From Nostoc paludosum FACHB-159 (GTDB taxonomy: Bacteria > Cyanobacteriota > Cyanobacteriia > Cyanobacteriales > Nostocaceae), in contig NZ_JACJTU010000036.1 in assembly GCF_014698835.1 (NCBI RefSeq), positions 1 through 64,000 on the forward strand: DNA of 64,000 nucleotides. The letters are read 5' to 3'. Shown here in pieces: positions 23,929 through 32,900 of this stretch. Each line of letters begins with the position of its first letter. The first letter of the stretch is position 1. The notes under the pieces were generated by a model. The model was not told where the DNA came from. It saw nothing but the letters and a program-made list of their open reading frames with translations, and made no database searches. Position numbers and translations under genes: made by a program.

Positions 23929-25398
23929 TTATGCTATGTATTGCTGAACTTTTGAGACTAATTCATTTGTCCAGTGGTTGGCGAGTTCGGCATTGGCGGC
24001 TTCTACCATAACTCTGATTACTGGTTCTGTACCAGAGGCGCGAACTAAGATTCTACCAGAATCACCCATTGCAGCTTCGGCAAGAGCGATCGCTTTTTGC
24101 AGAGGTTGGCAATCTTTCCATCCCAAACGGCGATCGCGGTCTATAACTCGCACGTTCCGCAATAATTGAGGATAGGTCTGGAAGCTTTGCTCTACTAATT
24201 CTGCTAGGGAAACACCTGTTTGTTTTACTAAAGCTGCTATATGTAAGGCTGTTAATAAGCCATCGCCAGTTACGGCATAATGACGGCAAAGTATGTGACC
24301 TGATTGTTCGCCGCCTAGCATTCCCCCAGTCCGCAGCATTTCGGCTTGCACGTATTGGTCGCCGACTGCGGTGCGAATCAAGTTACCACCAATTTCTTTC
24401 CAAGCTTTCTCGAAGCCCAAGTTAGCCATGACTGTAGACACAATCAAGTTGTCTGGGAGTTGTTGCTTTTGTTGGAGGTGGCGTCCCCAGAGGTAGAGAA
24501 TATAATCGCCGTTAACTTGCCTGCCTGTATTATCTACTGCTAAGACGCGATCGGCATCGCCATCAAAGGCAAAGCCTAAGTCGGCGTTGTGTTCTTGTAC
24601 GGTTGCTGCCAGAATATCTAAGTGGGTGGAACCGCAATTGACGTTAATGCGATCGCCATCTGCTTCGTTATGCAAGCAAATTACCTCTGCACCCATCTGT
24701 GTAAATACTGTTGGTGCTAATCCTACTGCTGCTCCCCACGCCAAGTCTAAAACAATCTTCATTCCTTCAAGATTGAAGTCACCATCCAACGGTTTTTTCA
24801 AGGCTTCGCCATAATGGTCGATTAACTCAAAACGTGAGTAATGCCTTCCGCAATTGCTATGAGTAGCAGTCGTTGATATCTTGCCACGCAGTCCTGCTTC
24901 AATTTCTGCTTGCAATAATTGGGGTAACTTCCCGCCATCAGCACCAAAAACTTTAATGCCGTTGTCTTCTGGAGGGTTGTGACTGGCAGAAATCATCACT
25001 CCACCAATGGCATCACTGATACTCGTGAGATAGGCAACGCAAGGAGTGGGACATAATCCCAAATACCAAACCTCTAATCCTGCTGCTGTTAACCCCGCAC
25101 TCAAAGCCATTGCCAGCATATCGCTAGAGTTTCTGGAATCTTGTCCGAGAATCACTGGCCCCACGTTAGTGGCATGGTTACGTAAAACAATACCCGCCCA
25201 AAACCCAATTTGCAATGCTAGGGGCGCACTCAGTAATTCTCCCACTCGCCCGCGAATACCGTCTGTACCAAATAACGGATTTGCTGGTAGCGGTAGTAGA
25301 TTCAGTGCAAAACTGCTCTCAATGCCTTTGCCTAATCCATTAGGTTCGGAGGCAGAATTCCCAGCAATGCCTGATGTCCGAGTTACAGATGAAACCAT
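23929..25398 (-). CDS. glmM: Phosphoglucosamine mutase
   Basis: A 489-residue enzyme that converts glucosamine-6-phosphate to glucosamine-1-phosphate, the step leading to UDP-GlcNAc for peptidoglycan and polysaccharides. Seen: LFGTDGIRGRVG, the active-site phosphoserine loop GGVMISASHNPPEDNGIKVFG, the magnesium loop FAFDGDADRVLAVD, the sugar loop GGEQSGHI and the phosphate loop ILVRASGTEPVIRVMVEA. The ATG at 25398 is preferred; a longer frame from 25437 adds a hydrophobic stretch without family support. It sits directly upstream of the polysaccharide cluster on the same strand, separated by a repeat, which fits a supply role. Confidence 0.95.
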   Translation of the reverse strand: MVSSVTRTSGIAGNSASEPNGLGKGIESSFALNLLPLPANPLFGTDGIRGRVGELLSAPLALQIGFWAGIVLRNHATNVGPVILGQDSRNSSDMLAMALSAGLTAAGLEVWYLGLCPTPCVAYLTSISDAIGGVMISASHNPPEDNGIKVFGADGGKLPQLLQAEIEAGLRGKISTTATHSNCGRHYSRFELIDHYGEALKKPLDGDFNLEGMKIVLDLAWGAAVGLAPTVFTQMGAEVICLHNEADGDRINVNCGSTHLDILAATVQEHNADLGFAFDGDADRVLAVDNTGRQVNGDYILYLWGRHLQQKQQLPDNLIVSTVMANLGFEKAWKEIGGNLIRTAVGDQYVQAEMLRTGGMLGGEQSGHILCRHYAVTGDGLLTALHIAALVKQTGVSLAELVEQSFQTYPQLLRNVRVIDRDRRLGWKDCQPLQKAIALAEAAMGDSGRILVRASGTEPVIRVMVEAANAELANHWTNELVSKVQQYIA

Positions 25399-25961
25399 AT
25401 TTTTAAACACTCCACACACAAACAAAAAAAATAGCACTTAAGACTTGATTGAGCAATTTCGGCATTCTTTATTCTCTTTATAAATTTGCTTCAGATAAAC
25501 TTAATTTTACGTAAAAATACTTAAAGGAATTGGGTGTGATTGTAAATATTTCATGAAGTCAGTATTGGTTTTTACGTTAGTAAATAAAGTTGACTTATTT
25601 TAACTAATTCTTCTCTTTATGCCCTCTATCTTAGTCTGGACTCTTATACGTATTAGTTAATACTTAATGTCTTTTTAAATTAAAAGTAATAAATAATACT
25701 TTTAATATTTAAGTATTATTTCCCTGAAGTCGAGAATGAAAGTAAAATCTAGCTAGTAACAACAAAAAATCAAAATCCCAGCAATATAAGCTTTTATTCA
25801 TTTATTGGCTTGTTGTGTAAAATGCTACTAAGCTAAGATAGCTTAAAAAATTTTAATATAAATTCTCATCAAATAGTTTTAAGGTAACGTTTTAATGGCC
25901 TTTTTAGCCGTTGGTCAGTCAAAACTCCGGCAGTTGACTTTTTAAAGTTGAGAAATTTAGT
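25399..25961. other. AT-rich divergent intergenic region before glmM and the heme oxygenase gene
   Basis: About 560 bp with no gene. It is much more AT-rich than its surroundings. AAAAGTA (25684-25690) and TACTTTT (about 25699-25705) make a small inverted pair near the centre. It must hold the promoters of the two divergent genes, but no -35/-10 pair could be assigned with confidence. Confidence 0.5.
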
Positions 25962-26678
25962 ATGAGCAGCAATTTAGCAACCAAATTACGTGTAGGCACT
26001 AAAAAAGCCCACACAATGGCAGAAAATGTAGGTTTTGTCAAGTGCTTTTTAAAAGGAGTAGTCGAGAAAAACTCTTACCGGAAACTAGTTGCTAACTTCT
26101 ACTTCATCTACTCAGCGATGGAAGAGGAGATGGAAAAGCACCGCCAGCATCCGATTGTTTCTAAAATTTATTTTCCCCAGTTAAACCGCAAGCATACCCT
26201 AGAGCAAGACCTGAATTATTACTTTGGTGCGAACTGGAGAGAGCAAATCCAACTATCTCCCGCAGGCGAAGCTTATGTAAAGCGGATTCGGGAAATATCT
26301 GCAACAGAACCAGAACTGTTAATCGCCCATTCATATACTCGTTATCTGGGTGACTTATCCGGGGGACAAATTCTCAAAAATATTGCTGTAACGGCAATGA
26401 ATTTGTCTGATGGGCAAGGTACCGCTTTCTATGAATTTGCAGATATTTCTGATGAAAAGGCATTCAAAGCCAAATATCGCCAGAGTTTGGATGAATTACC
26501 TTTAGACGATGCTACAGGCGATCGCATTGTAGATGAAGCTAACGCCGCCTTTGGGATGAACATGAAGATGTTCAATGAATTGGAAGGCAATTTGATCAAA
26601 GCGATCGGTGTAATGTTGTACAACAGCCTCACACGGCGTCGTACACGCGGTAGCACTGAACTCGCTACTGCTGAGTAA
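25962..26678 (+). CDS. ho1: Heme oxygenase (biliverdin-producing)
   Basis: A 238-residue ferredoxin-dependent heme oxygenase that opens heme to biliverdin IXalpha, CO and iron, the first step to phycocyanobilin and phytochrome chromophores. Seen: proximal heme ligand His17 in KKAHTMAEN, and the distal-helix motif YTRYLGDLSGGQILKN (Gly130-Asp131 and following). Length (238) is that of cyanobacterial HO1. The C-terminus is short, basic then acidic (RRRTRGSTELATAE). It stands alone, not next to a bilin reductase. A long AT-rich leader region lies upstream. Confidence 0.97.
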   Translation: MSSNLATKLRVGTKKAHTMAENVGFVKCFLKGVVEKNSYRKLVANFYFIYSAMEEEMEKHRQHPIVSKIYFPQLNRKHTLEQDLNYYFGANWREQIQLSPAGEAYVKRIREISATEPELLIAHSYTRYLGDLSGGQILKNIAVTAMNLSDGQGTAFYEFADISDEKAFKAKYRQSLDELPLDDATGDRIVDEANAAFGMNMKMFNELEGNLIKAIGVMLYNSLTRRRTRGSTELATAE

Positions 26679-26799
26679 TACCATTTTGAATTTTAGACTT
26701 CGGCTACGCTCAGTCGAACGATTTTGGATTGTGAAATAGTCAGTAAATCGGCTTTTTGGCTATCCATACTGTGGCAATGATTTTTCAAATTGGTATAAT
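26676..26799. repeat. MITE-like element with TACCATTTTGAA/TTCAAATTGGTA ends
   Basis: TAATACCATTTTGAA at the left and TTTCAAATTGGTATAA at the right are imperfect inverted ends enclosing about 95 bp. The element starts in the TAA stop codon of the heme oxygenase gene. The element at 55883-55985 has related ends (GTCATACCAATT/AATTGGTATGAC). Confidence 0.6.
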
Positions 26800-27310
26800 C
26801 AGCGCTGAGTAATAGATGCGGAGTGTGGAGTGTGGAGTCATAAGTCCAGATAGCTTGATGAAAAATAATTCACAACTCTTTCTGGGGAAATAGTGAGCGC
26901 CAAAAACGCTCAAAATATTTAGGGGCAATAGCCCTGTGAATGCTTTTTATTAGTGAAAGCAAGCATGGGGAGATTGCCCCTCAATTATGTTGGGCATGGG
27001 GCATCGGGAGTTATATCGTGTCCGGTTAAAGACTTATCATTAAGATGGCAGGGGAGCAGGGGAGCAGGGGAGCAGGGGGAAAGAGGGTTTCCTGGTTTTT
27101 GCACAGATGCACCGAATTATAACTAATTAGGCGGACATGATATTAGAGAGTTATTAAAACAGGACCTACGCAAAAATAGCCAAAAAACTTAATTTATCGA
27201 ACCGCCTTCTCTACGAGAGGCTTCCGCCAACGCAAAGCGTCTCGTTCGCTGTTAGCGTCTCGTAGAGAAGAGAAGAACGCCAAGAGTTCGTAGAGTTTGC
27301 GTAAGTCCTA
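26800..27310. other. Repeat-rich intergenic region
   Basis: No gene is visible. It includes GGAGTGTGGAGTGTGGAGT (26820-26838), four AGGGGAGC units (about 27052-27085) and, at 27205-27275, a composite of TCTACGAGA, GCGTCTCG and CGCAAAGCG palindromic pieces that recurs widely in Nostoc-like genomes. Confidence 0.6.
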
Positions 27311-27317
27311 TAAAAAT

Positions 27318-27353
27318 GGTGCAAGATGTTAGTTTAATCTGACATCTTGCACC
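27318..27353 (-). terminator. Intrinsic terminator of the PhoX-like gene
   Basis: On the minus strand the transcript would read GGTGCAAGATGTCAG - six-base loop - CTAACATCTTGCACC, a 15-bp stem with one G-T pair, followed by ATTTTTA. It begins 44 bp after the stop codon at 27397. Confidence 0.85.
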
Positions 27354-27396
27354 AATCCCAACAACCGCTTAGTAATGAATTACTAGGCTACTCAGA

Positions 27397-29736
27397 TTAA
27401 ATAAACTTGCTACCAGAATTTTTCGGCTGGATACCAATTACAGATGGTCGGGGAACACCTGTAGCTTGCTCTTTACCACCATCAGCTTTGGAAATATTAC
27501 TCGGCCAACTACTCCCACGAGGTAAACTTCGAGTTTGATTGAATGTATTACCATTCAAATCGAGTAATTCAATGCTGCGACTGAGAATCGTACCGTCATT
27601 AATTGGACAGTCTTCACCAGGATGTTGTACTGAAATAATCAGGGTATTCCCGATAAAACTTGGCCCTGTCATTTCACAACGCACTGGGCCATAGGCAAAG
27701 GGTATTACCTGTCCGGCATTTGCACCAGTGGTAGGGATACAAAACAGCCAATTATTACCGAAAACGCCTGTAAAATTAGAAATGTTACCGATAGCTGTGC
27801 GATCGATTTTGGTTTGTTTGCCTTGGGCACCTACATCAAAACCATTATGAGTGCCAGTAGACATATCCGTGACTCCCCAAACATTTGCCTGGTCGTCAAA
27901 AACTAAATTATCGACGTTGGCAAAACCAGCACCATTCACAGACCCGGCTTCGCCACCTTGGGCAAATTTCTGCCATTTAAAGGTTAGACCTGTAGCATCG
28001 GCACTATCTTCAATAATCTTGTAGAGTCCTCCTGATTGCTGGGTTGCATTGAGGTCTTTACTTAACTTGGCAACTTGAAAAATCCGGGAATCTGGATAAC
28101 CATCGCTACCTGGGGCACCGTCAGTATAGGCGATGAATACTTCTTTGGTAGTGGGATGCACTTCTATATCTTCTGGACGCGCCGTGGGAGTTCCCCCGAC
28201 TAAGTTTGCGGCTAAAAACGCGTCAGTGAGTACGGCACCTTGGCTAGAATAGAAATCAGATAGTTTTTTATTTTGATAATCAGGTAGTGCTTTTGCTTCG
28301 TTAGTGCGATCGCATTTAAAAATACCACCATCTGTGGTTTCACCTGCAATACCATTACGTCTCGGTAGTGGTAAAAGACCTTCTTTTTGGGCTTTCTGCA
28401 ACGCAGCAAATTCTACAGAGGATAAAACTGTCGGCGCAATTGGATTGGTAGCAGTAGTTAAGAGTAACGGTATCCACTTACCTGTACCGTCTGGATTGTA
28501 CTGGGCAACATGTAAAGTTCCATTTTCCCACAATTCACTGTTAGTTTTACTCGTTGGTGAAGAGATAGTACTAGCACTGACAAATTTCCAAGTATGTCCC
28601 CCACGTCTGTCATCACCCAAGTAAGCAACTAATTTCTTACCTTCTTCAGCACGCACGGCAACATTTTCATGGCGGAAACGACCTAACCAGGTGTGCTTCC
28701 GGGGGCGAAATTGCGGATTTATGGGGTCAATTTCTACAATCCAACCGTATTTTTCGCCAACTAATCCAAAAGTCTTGCCGATACTTTTATCTGTATATTC
28801 TGTCTGAGTACCATTAGCTTTGACTGCTTCTGTAACGCTGTTTTGGAAGTTCTCTTCAGCAGATAAAATTGTTCCCCAAGGAGTTTTACCGCCAGAACAA
28901 TTGAAGGCAGTACCAATAATTTTGTTACCTAATTCATCAGAAGACAGATTAAAAACTTGGCTTGCAGCTGGGCCAGTTGCAATTAAATAATTTTGGTCAC
29001 CTTTTTGGTGGTTGCGACTTCCCCAAGCTGTGACATTTTTGTAGTTATCTTTGCGTTGGCTATTGATTCCCAATCCAGAAAGACCGTGAATGCGGCGGTT
29101 TTTATCATCTTTGACGACAACAAAACGTTTATTTGCATTCTGACTAGAGATGCGAACAATCGAGCCACCTTGATTATATAAAAATTCCCCTTCAACTTCA
29201 ATATTTCTGGTAGAAGGTAAAGCCCAGCCAATGACATTTTCAAATGCGTCAGGGAGTCCTTTTAGATCGGAAGCATCTTCAACTGCTAAAATAGAAAATG
29301 GAAAACTAATGTATTCATGATTGACCCATAAATACCCGACATCGTTAGTTTTTTCAATGGGAATAAAAGCAGTAAAATCGTTGTTGTAGCCAAAATAATC
29401 GTCTTTGTTTGGAAACACGCGATCGCCCCAACTGACAATTACATAACGTTCGTACTCTGGCGGCACTACCACATCATCAAGAACGGTGTAGCTAGTTAAC
29501 TCAACATCCGCAGATGCATTAACTACTTCTCCTTCACCAATTTTCGTTGGCAAGAAATTTTTCTGTTGTTGATAAATTGGTAGAGGATGTGGTAAACGTA
29601 CAGGTGTAAAGCTCAGCGACGCGGTTTTTGCTTCTCTACTGCTGAAAAAACCTTTCAGGATTTGGTTTCCCAAAACAACAGCACCAGCAGTGCCAGCAAA
29701 AAATATTAAAATTTCTCTGCGACTGAATTTAGACAT
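27397..29736 (-). CDS. PhoX family (DUF839) phosphatase-like protein, Tat-exported
   Basis: A 779-residue protein of the PhoX/DUF839 family, iron- and calcium-dependent alkaline phosphatases that act outside the cytoplasmic membrane. The N-terminus has a twin-arginine signal (SRREILIFFAGTAGAVVLG). Family blocks seen: YLWVNHEY near 135, GGKTPWGTILSAEENF, GWIVEIDP, RFRHENVAV, YLGDDRRGGHTWKFVS, EDIEVHPTTKEVFIAYTD and NVWGVTDMSTG near the end. AAGGAAAG precedes the ATG. It is monocistronic, with a strong terminator. Phosphate-starvation control would be expected from the family, but I could not find a convincing Pho box. The exact substrate (phosphomonoester or other) is not shown. Confidence 0.85.
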   Translation of the reverse strand: MSKFSRREILIFFAGTAGAVVLGNQILKGFFSSREAKTASLSFTPVRLPHPLPIYQQQKNFLPTKIGEGEVVNASADVELTSYTVLDDVVVPPEYERYVIVSWGDRVFPNKDDYFGYNNDFTAFIPIEKTNDVGYLWVNHEYISFPFSILAVEDASDLKGLPDAFENVIGWALPSTRNIEVEGEFLYNQGGSIVRISSQNANKRFVVVKDDKNRRIHGLSGLGINSQRKDNYKNVTAWGSRNHQKGDQNYLIATGPAASQVFNLSSDELGNKIIGTAFNCSGGKTPWGTILSAEENFQNSVTEAVKANGTQTEYTDKSIGKTFGLVGEKYGWIVEIDPINPQFRPRKHTWLGRFRHENVAVRAEEGKKLVAYLGDDRRGGHTWKFVSASTISSPTSKTNSELWENGTLHVAQYNPDGTGKWIPLLLTTATNPIAPTVLSSVEFAALQKAQKEGLLPLPRRNGIAGETTDGGIFKCDRTNEAKALPDYQNKKLSDFYSSQGAVLTDAFLAANLVGGTPTARPEDIEVHPTTKEVFIAYTDGAPGSDGYPDSRIFQVAKLSKDLNATQQSGGLYKIIEDSADATGLTFKWQKFAQGGEAGSVNGAGFANVDNLVFDDQANVWGVTDMSTGTHNGFDVGAQGKQTKIDRTAIGNISNFTGVFGNNWLFCIPTTGANAGQVIPFAYGPVRCEMTGPSFIGNTLIISVQHPGEDCPINDGTILSRSIELLDLNGNTFNQTRSLPRGSSWPSNISKADGGKEQATGVPRPSVIGIQPKNSGSKFI

Positions 29737-30091
29737 TAAACTTTCCTTTGCTGTGACAGGAAAAACTTAGTAGAAACAAATTCTACTGAATTAACATCAT
29801 AAACTTTTGATTTTATGAAATTCGCTGTGTTTTAAATAGCTCAGAATTTAACTTTATTAAAAAATAAAATATCAATTGCCTTGTTTACAATCATTCTCAT
29901 TTGAATGAAGCTTTAGGCAATTGCAAACCGTTATGTATGGAAAAAGATTAACTACTTTAATAAAAACCTTAGTTTACAAAAGTTAAGCTTAGATTATATT
30001 TTAATTAAGTTAAATTTATTAAACCTTGGGTTCTACGTAAGCAAAATCAGGTAGGGAACAGAGCCAGTACCCCATCTGTCCTATCCTAGAG
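29737..30091. other. AT-rich divergent intergenic region
   Basis: 355 bp without genes between the PhoX-like gene (minus) and the GT2 gene (plus). It is very AT-rich and holds several TTAAGTTAAA-like motifs (about 30004-30015), but no perfect direct repeats at 8-11 bp spacing that would prove a PhoB site. Confidence 0.5.
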
Positions 30092-31060
30092 ATGGATAAA
30101 TGTGTTGTGGGTGAGACTGTGTTTTTCAGCGTTGTGATACCGACTTATAACCGCCGTCCGATTTTAGAAAAGTGCCTCCGTGCTTTGGAGGTGCAGGAAT
30201 TAAATCAGCCAAGTTCGATTACTGGTTACGAGATTGTCTTGGTGGATGATGGTTCTACTGATGGCACACTGGAGTGGTTGACAGCGCACAAAGAAGAGTT
30301 TCCCCATGTGCGATGGTTTGTGCAAGATCATGCGGGGCCAGCAGCAGCGCGGAATTTAGGGGTAGAACAGGCGCTAGGAGACACGATTATCTTTATTGAT
30401 AGCGATTTAGTGGTGCTAAAGAATTTCCTAGAAGCTCATGGTAATGCATTAGTGCAGGGAAAAGAGAAATTGGGGAGCGATCGCTTTTTCACTTACGGCG
30501 CAGTTATCAATACTTGTAATTTCGACAACCCAACAGATGAACCCTACAAAGTCACAGATTTTTCAGCAGCCTTTTTTGCTACCGGAAATGTCGCAATTCC
30601 TAAACATTGGCTAGAAAAAGCAGGAGTTTTTGATACCAGTTTTCAACTCTATGGCTGGGAAGATTTAGAATTAGGTGTGCGGCTGAAAAAATTAGGTTTG
30701 ACGCTAATTAAATGTCCGGAAGCTGTAGGCTATCACTGGCATCCACCGTTTAATTTAGAACAAATTAAAAGTTTAATTGACAAAGAAATTCAACGCGGAC
30801 GCATGGGAGTTTTGTTTTATCAAAAACATCCGACATGGGAAGTGCGAATGATGATTCAAATGACTTGGCTACACCGTTTACTTTGGGGCATTCTTTCACT
30901 CAATGGCGCACTCAACGAACGGACAATGGCTCCATTTTTGCAATGGTTGATTAATTTAGGTAAACCGCAATTGGCTTTAGAAGTTGCCCGAATTTTTCTA
31001 AATTGGTACAACGTGAAGGGTGTTTATCAAGCTTATGCTGAAATGCAGCAAACATCATGA
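30092..31060 (+). CDS. GT2 glycosyltransferase
   Basis: A 322-residue family 2 glycosyltransferase. Seen: FSVVIPTYNRRPILEKCLRALEVQ and IVLVDDGSTDGTLEWL for nucleotide-sugar binding, DTIIFIDSDLVVLKNFLEAH with the DSD metal motif, and FATGNVAIPKHWLEKAGVFDTSFQLYGWEDLELGVRLKKLGL with the ED acceptor motif. No membrane helices are clear, though the C-terminal part is hydrophobic. It stands apart from the hps-like cluster. A repeat palindrome starts at the very base after its TGA and probably ends the transcript. Confidence 0.9.
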   Translation: MDKCVVGETVFFSVVIPTYNRRPILEKCLRALEVQELNQPSSITGYEIVLVDDGSTDGTLEWLTAHKEEFPHVRWFVQDHAGPAAARNLGVEQALGDTIIFIDSDLVVLKNFLEAHGNALVQGKEKLGSDRFFTYGAVINTCNFDNPTDEPYKVTDFSAAFFATGNVAIPKHWLEKAGVFDTSFQLYGWEDLELGVRLKKLGLTLIKCPEAVGYHWHPPFNLEQIKSLIDKEIQRGRMGVLFYQKHPTWEVRMMIQMTWLHRLLWGILSLNGALNERTMAPFLQWLINLGKPQLALEVARIFLNWYNVKGVYQAYAEMQQTS

Positions 31061-31089
31061 GTAGAGACGTTGCAGTGCAACGTCTCTAC
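31061..31089. repeat. 15-bp-type palindromic repeat, copy 2, abutting a stop codon
   Basis: GTAGAGACGTTGCA - G - TGCAACGTCTCTAC, directly after the TGA at 31058-31060. The following ~60 bp (TTGATATTTCGTTGATTTGG, ATAATTCACATCAGACGT) repeat the sequence after copy 1 at 11842. Confidence 0.9.
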
Positions 31090-31167
31090 AGGGCGCACAA
31101 TCCTTGATATTTCGTTGATTTGGATAATTCACATCAGACGTAAATTCTGAATTCTGAATTCTGAATT

Positions 31168-32193
31168 CTAAATTATATTGACCGCCGATTCTAACATTCG
31201 TATTCTTCCAGCGTCGGCATCTATTTCTACTTCTGCGCCAATTGGCAAGGTAAATTTATCTTTAATATGACCAATCATTGAACCGTACCAAGCAGGAATT
31301 CCTAAAGGAATTATGTGGTCTTGTAACACTTGGATTAAGGTAAATGATGGTTCATCTCCAGGGCTACAATTAGTACATTGCCCAAATATCAAGCCAGCAA
31401 TTTGATTAAGTATGCCAGCAGTTTTTAGCTGGGTTAACATTCTATCTACACGGTAAACATCCTCGCCAATTTCTTCTATAAACAAGATACTTTTGTTCCA
31501 AGAAGGCAGATAAGGCGAACCTACCATTGCTGACAATACTGATAAGTTTCCACCAATAAGTTTACCCCTCGCTCTTCCTGGTGCTATTGTCTCCACTTGC
31601 ACTTCTTTAGCGTTGGAATTTTGCATGGTGACGGCTTCACCATGAAATAAAATGCGCTGGAAGTAATCCACTGTAAACTGATTCCAGGTAGAGGTGGCTA
31701 CAGGGCCGTGAAAAGTAATCAGCCGACTACGAGCATTAATCGCCAACAATAAAGTAGTAATATCGCTATACCCTATGAGAATTTTAGGATGGGAGCGAAT
31801 CAGTGAATAGTTTAGTAAAGGTAAAATGCGATTACAGCCCCAACCACCACGCATGGCAATTATTCCTTTGATGGAGCGATCGCTAAACATTGAGTTTACA
31901 TCATCGGCGCGATCGCTATCTCTACCTGCTAAATAACCATAACGGTCTAAAATATGCTTCCCTTGCTTGACTTTTAACCCTAATTGTGAGATTGATTTCT
32001 CTGCTGCTTCGATTTCTTTGGCGTCAACGATACCCGCAGGAGCGATTAATCCCACGGTGTCGCCGACTTGCAGACGTGGGGGTTTGAGGACGGTGTTTAG
32101 GGATAGTTTACCTTCAGCGGTAAGTGTTGGTATTTGGGTGGCTAAGGTAGCTAGTCCACAGGTTGTGAGAAATTGCCGACGGTTGATAGTCAT
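31168..32193 (-). CDS. Peptidase S66, LD-carboxypeptidase (muramoyltetrapeptide carboxypeptidase)
   Basis: A 341-residue serine peptidase that removes the terminal D-Ala from the tetrapeptide of peptidoglycan, a step in cell-wall recycling. The catalytic triad is intact: Ser143 in IGYSDITT, Glu240/241 in LFIEEIGEDVYRVDRML, and His309 in GSMIGHIKDKFTLPIGAEVEID. The substrate pocket MRGGWGCNRIL is also present. Unlike most cytosolic LdcA proteins it starts with a twin-arginine-like signal (NRRQFLTTCGLATLATQ), so it may be exported and act in the periplasm. It ends 3 bp before the preceding Uma2 gene, with which it shares a transcript. Confidence 0.93.
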   Translation of the reverse strand: MTINRRQFLTTCGLATLATQIPTLTAEGKLSLNTVLKPPRLQVGDTVGLIAPAGIVDAKEIEAAEKSISQLGLKVKQGKHILDRYGYLAGRDSDRADDVNSMFSDRSIKGIIAMRGGWGCNRILPLLNYSLIRSHPKILIGYSDITTLLLAINARSRLITFHGPVATSTWNQFTVDYFQRILFHGEAVTMQNSNAKEVQVETIAPGRARGKLIGGNLSVLSAMVGSPYLPSWNKSILFIEEIGEDVYRVDRMLTQLKTAGILNQIAGLIFGQCTNCSPGDEPSFTLIQVLQDHIIPLGIPAWYGSMIGHIKDKFTLPIGAEVEIDADAGRIRMLESAVNII

Positions 32194-32196
32194 CGG

Positions 32197-32826
32197 CTAC
32201 ACCGGGAAGTTGGCGGCTTGAAAAATTTGTTCGGCAGTTAAATTCAATTCTGCGAAAATAGGTGAGATAATGCGGTCACTTGTGCGAAACTGCCGGACTT
32301 GGTATTCTCCCTCAACTAACGAGTAAATGGAGATAGTTGGCTGTTTAGGATTACCAATGAATTTTCTACCACCTAGGGCGGCGTAATCTACAATCCAGTA
32401 TTCTGGGATGCCAATGGCTTCATACTGACCAAGTTTGGTAAAGTAATCATCACGCCAGTTTGTGCTGACAACTTCGATAACTAATGGGATTGATGCCGAT
32501 TGACTGAGTGTTGATTTAGTCCTCCACAACGGCTCATTGACTAGGTTGAAACGATTCAACAACAGCACATCAGGTAAGAAAGCGGATTCATTTTCAGATG
32601 CTTGAACAAATCCCATTTTAGGAATGTCATAGGGGATTGAAAATCGAGCGCACTCCAGCAAAATTTGCTTGATTAAGAATGCGATAACTAATTCATGATC
32701 CCCTGTTGGCGGTGGCATTACCTTGATAAATCCATTATGTAGTTCGTAACGAAGCTGTGCTGAATTAACAGGATACCAGTCTAGAAACTGGCTAACAGTA
32801 ATAGGAATTGGTAATGACTGAATCAT
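32197..32826 (-). CDS. Uma2 family putative endonuclease
   Basis: A 209-residue Uma2 (DUF820) protein. Seen: TVSQFLDWYPVNSAQLRYELHNGFIKVMPPPTGDHELVIAFL, FLPDVLLLNR for the Asp, and IPLVIEVVSTNWRDDYFTKLGQYEAIGIPEYWIVDYAALGG for the E-x-K-like part and the following Tyr. It lies 3 bp upstream of the LD-carboxypeptidase on the same strand, so the two are co-transcribed; whether that matters functionally is unknown. Confidence 0.9.
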   Translation of the reverse strand: MIQSLPIPITVSQFLDWYPVNSAQLRYELHNGFIKVMPPPTGDHELVIAFLIKQILLECARFSIPYDIPKMGFVQASENESAFLPDVLLLNRFNLVNEPLWRTKSTLSQSASIPLVIEVVSTNWRDDYFTKLGQYEAIGIPEYWIVDYAALGGRKFIGNPKQPTISIYSLVEGEYQVRQFRTSDRIISPIFAELNLTAEQIFQAANFPV

Positions 32827-32900
32827 TTACCTGCCTCCGTTGCGATAATTACCAGTAGTTATATTAGCCTCAATTTTTGGATTTTTCTGATTTATTTATG

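Noticed and set aside
29820..30020. Possible PhoB boxes before the PhoX-like gene
   Set aside because: Several TTTAA(C)TT-like motifs exist, but not three at regular spacing; the region is AT-rich and such motifs are expected by chance.
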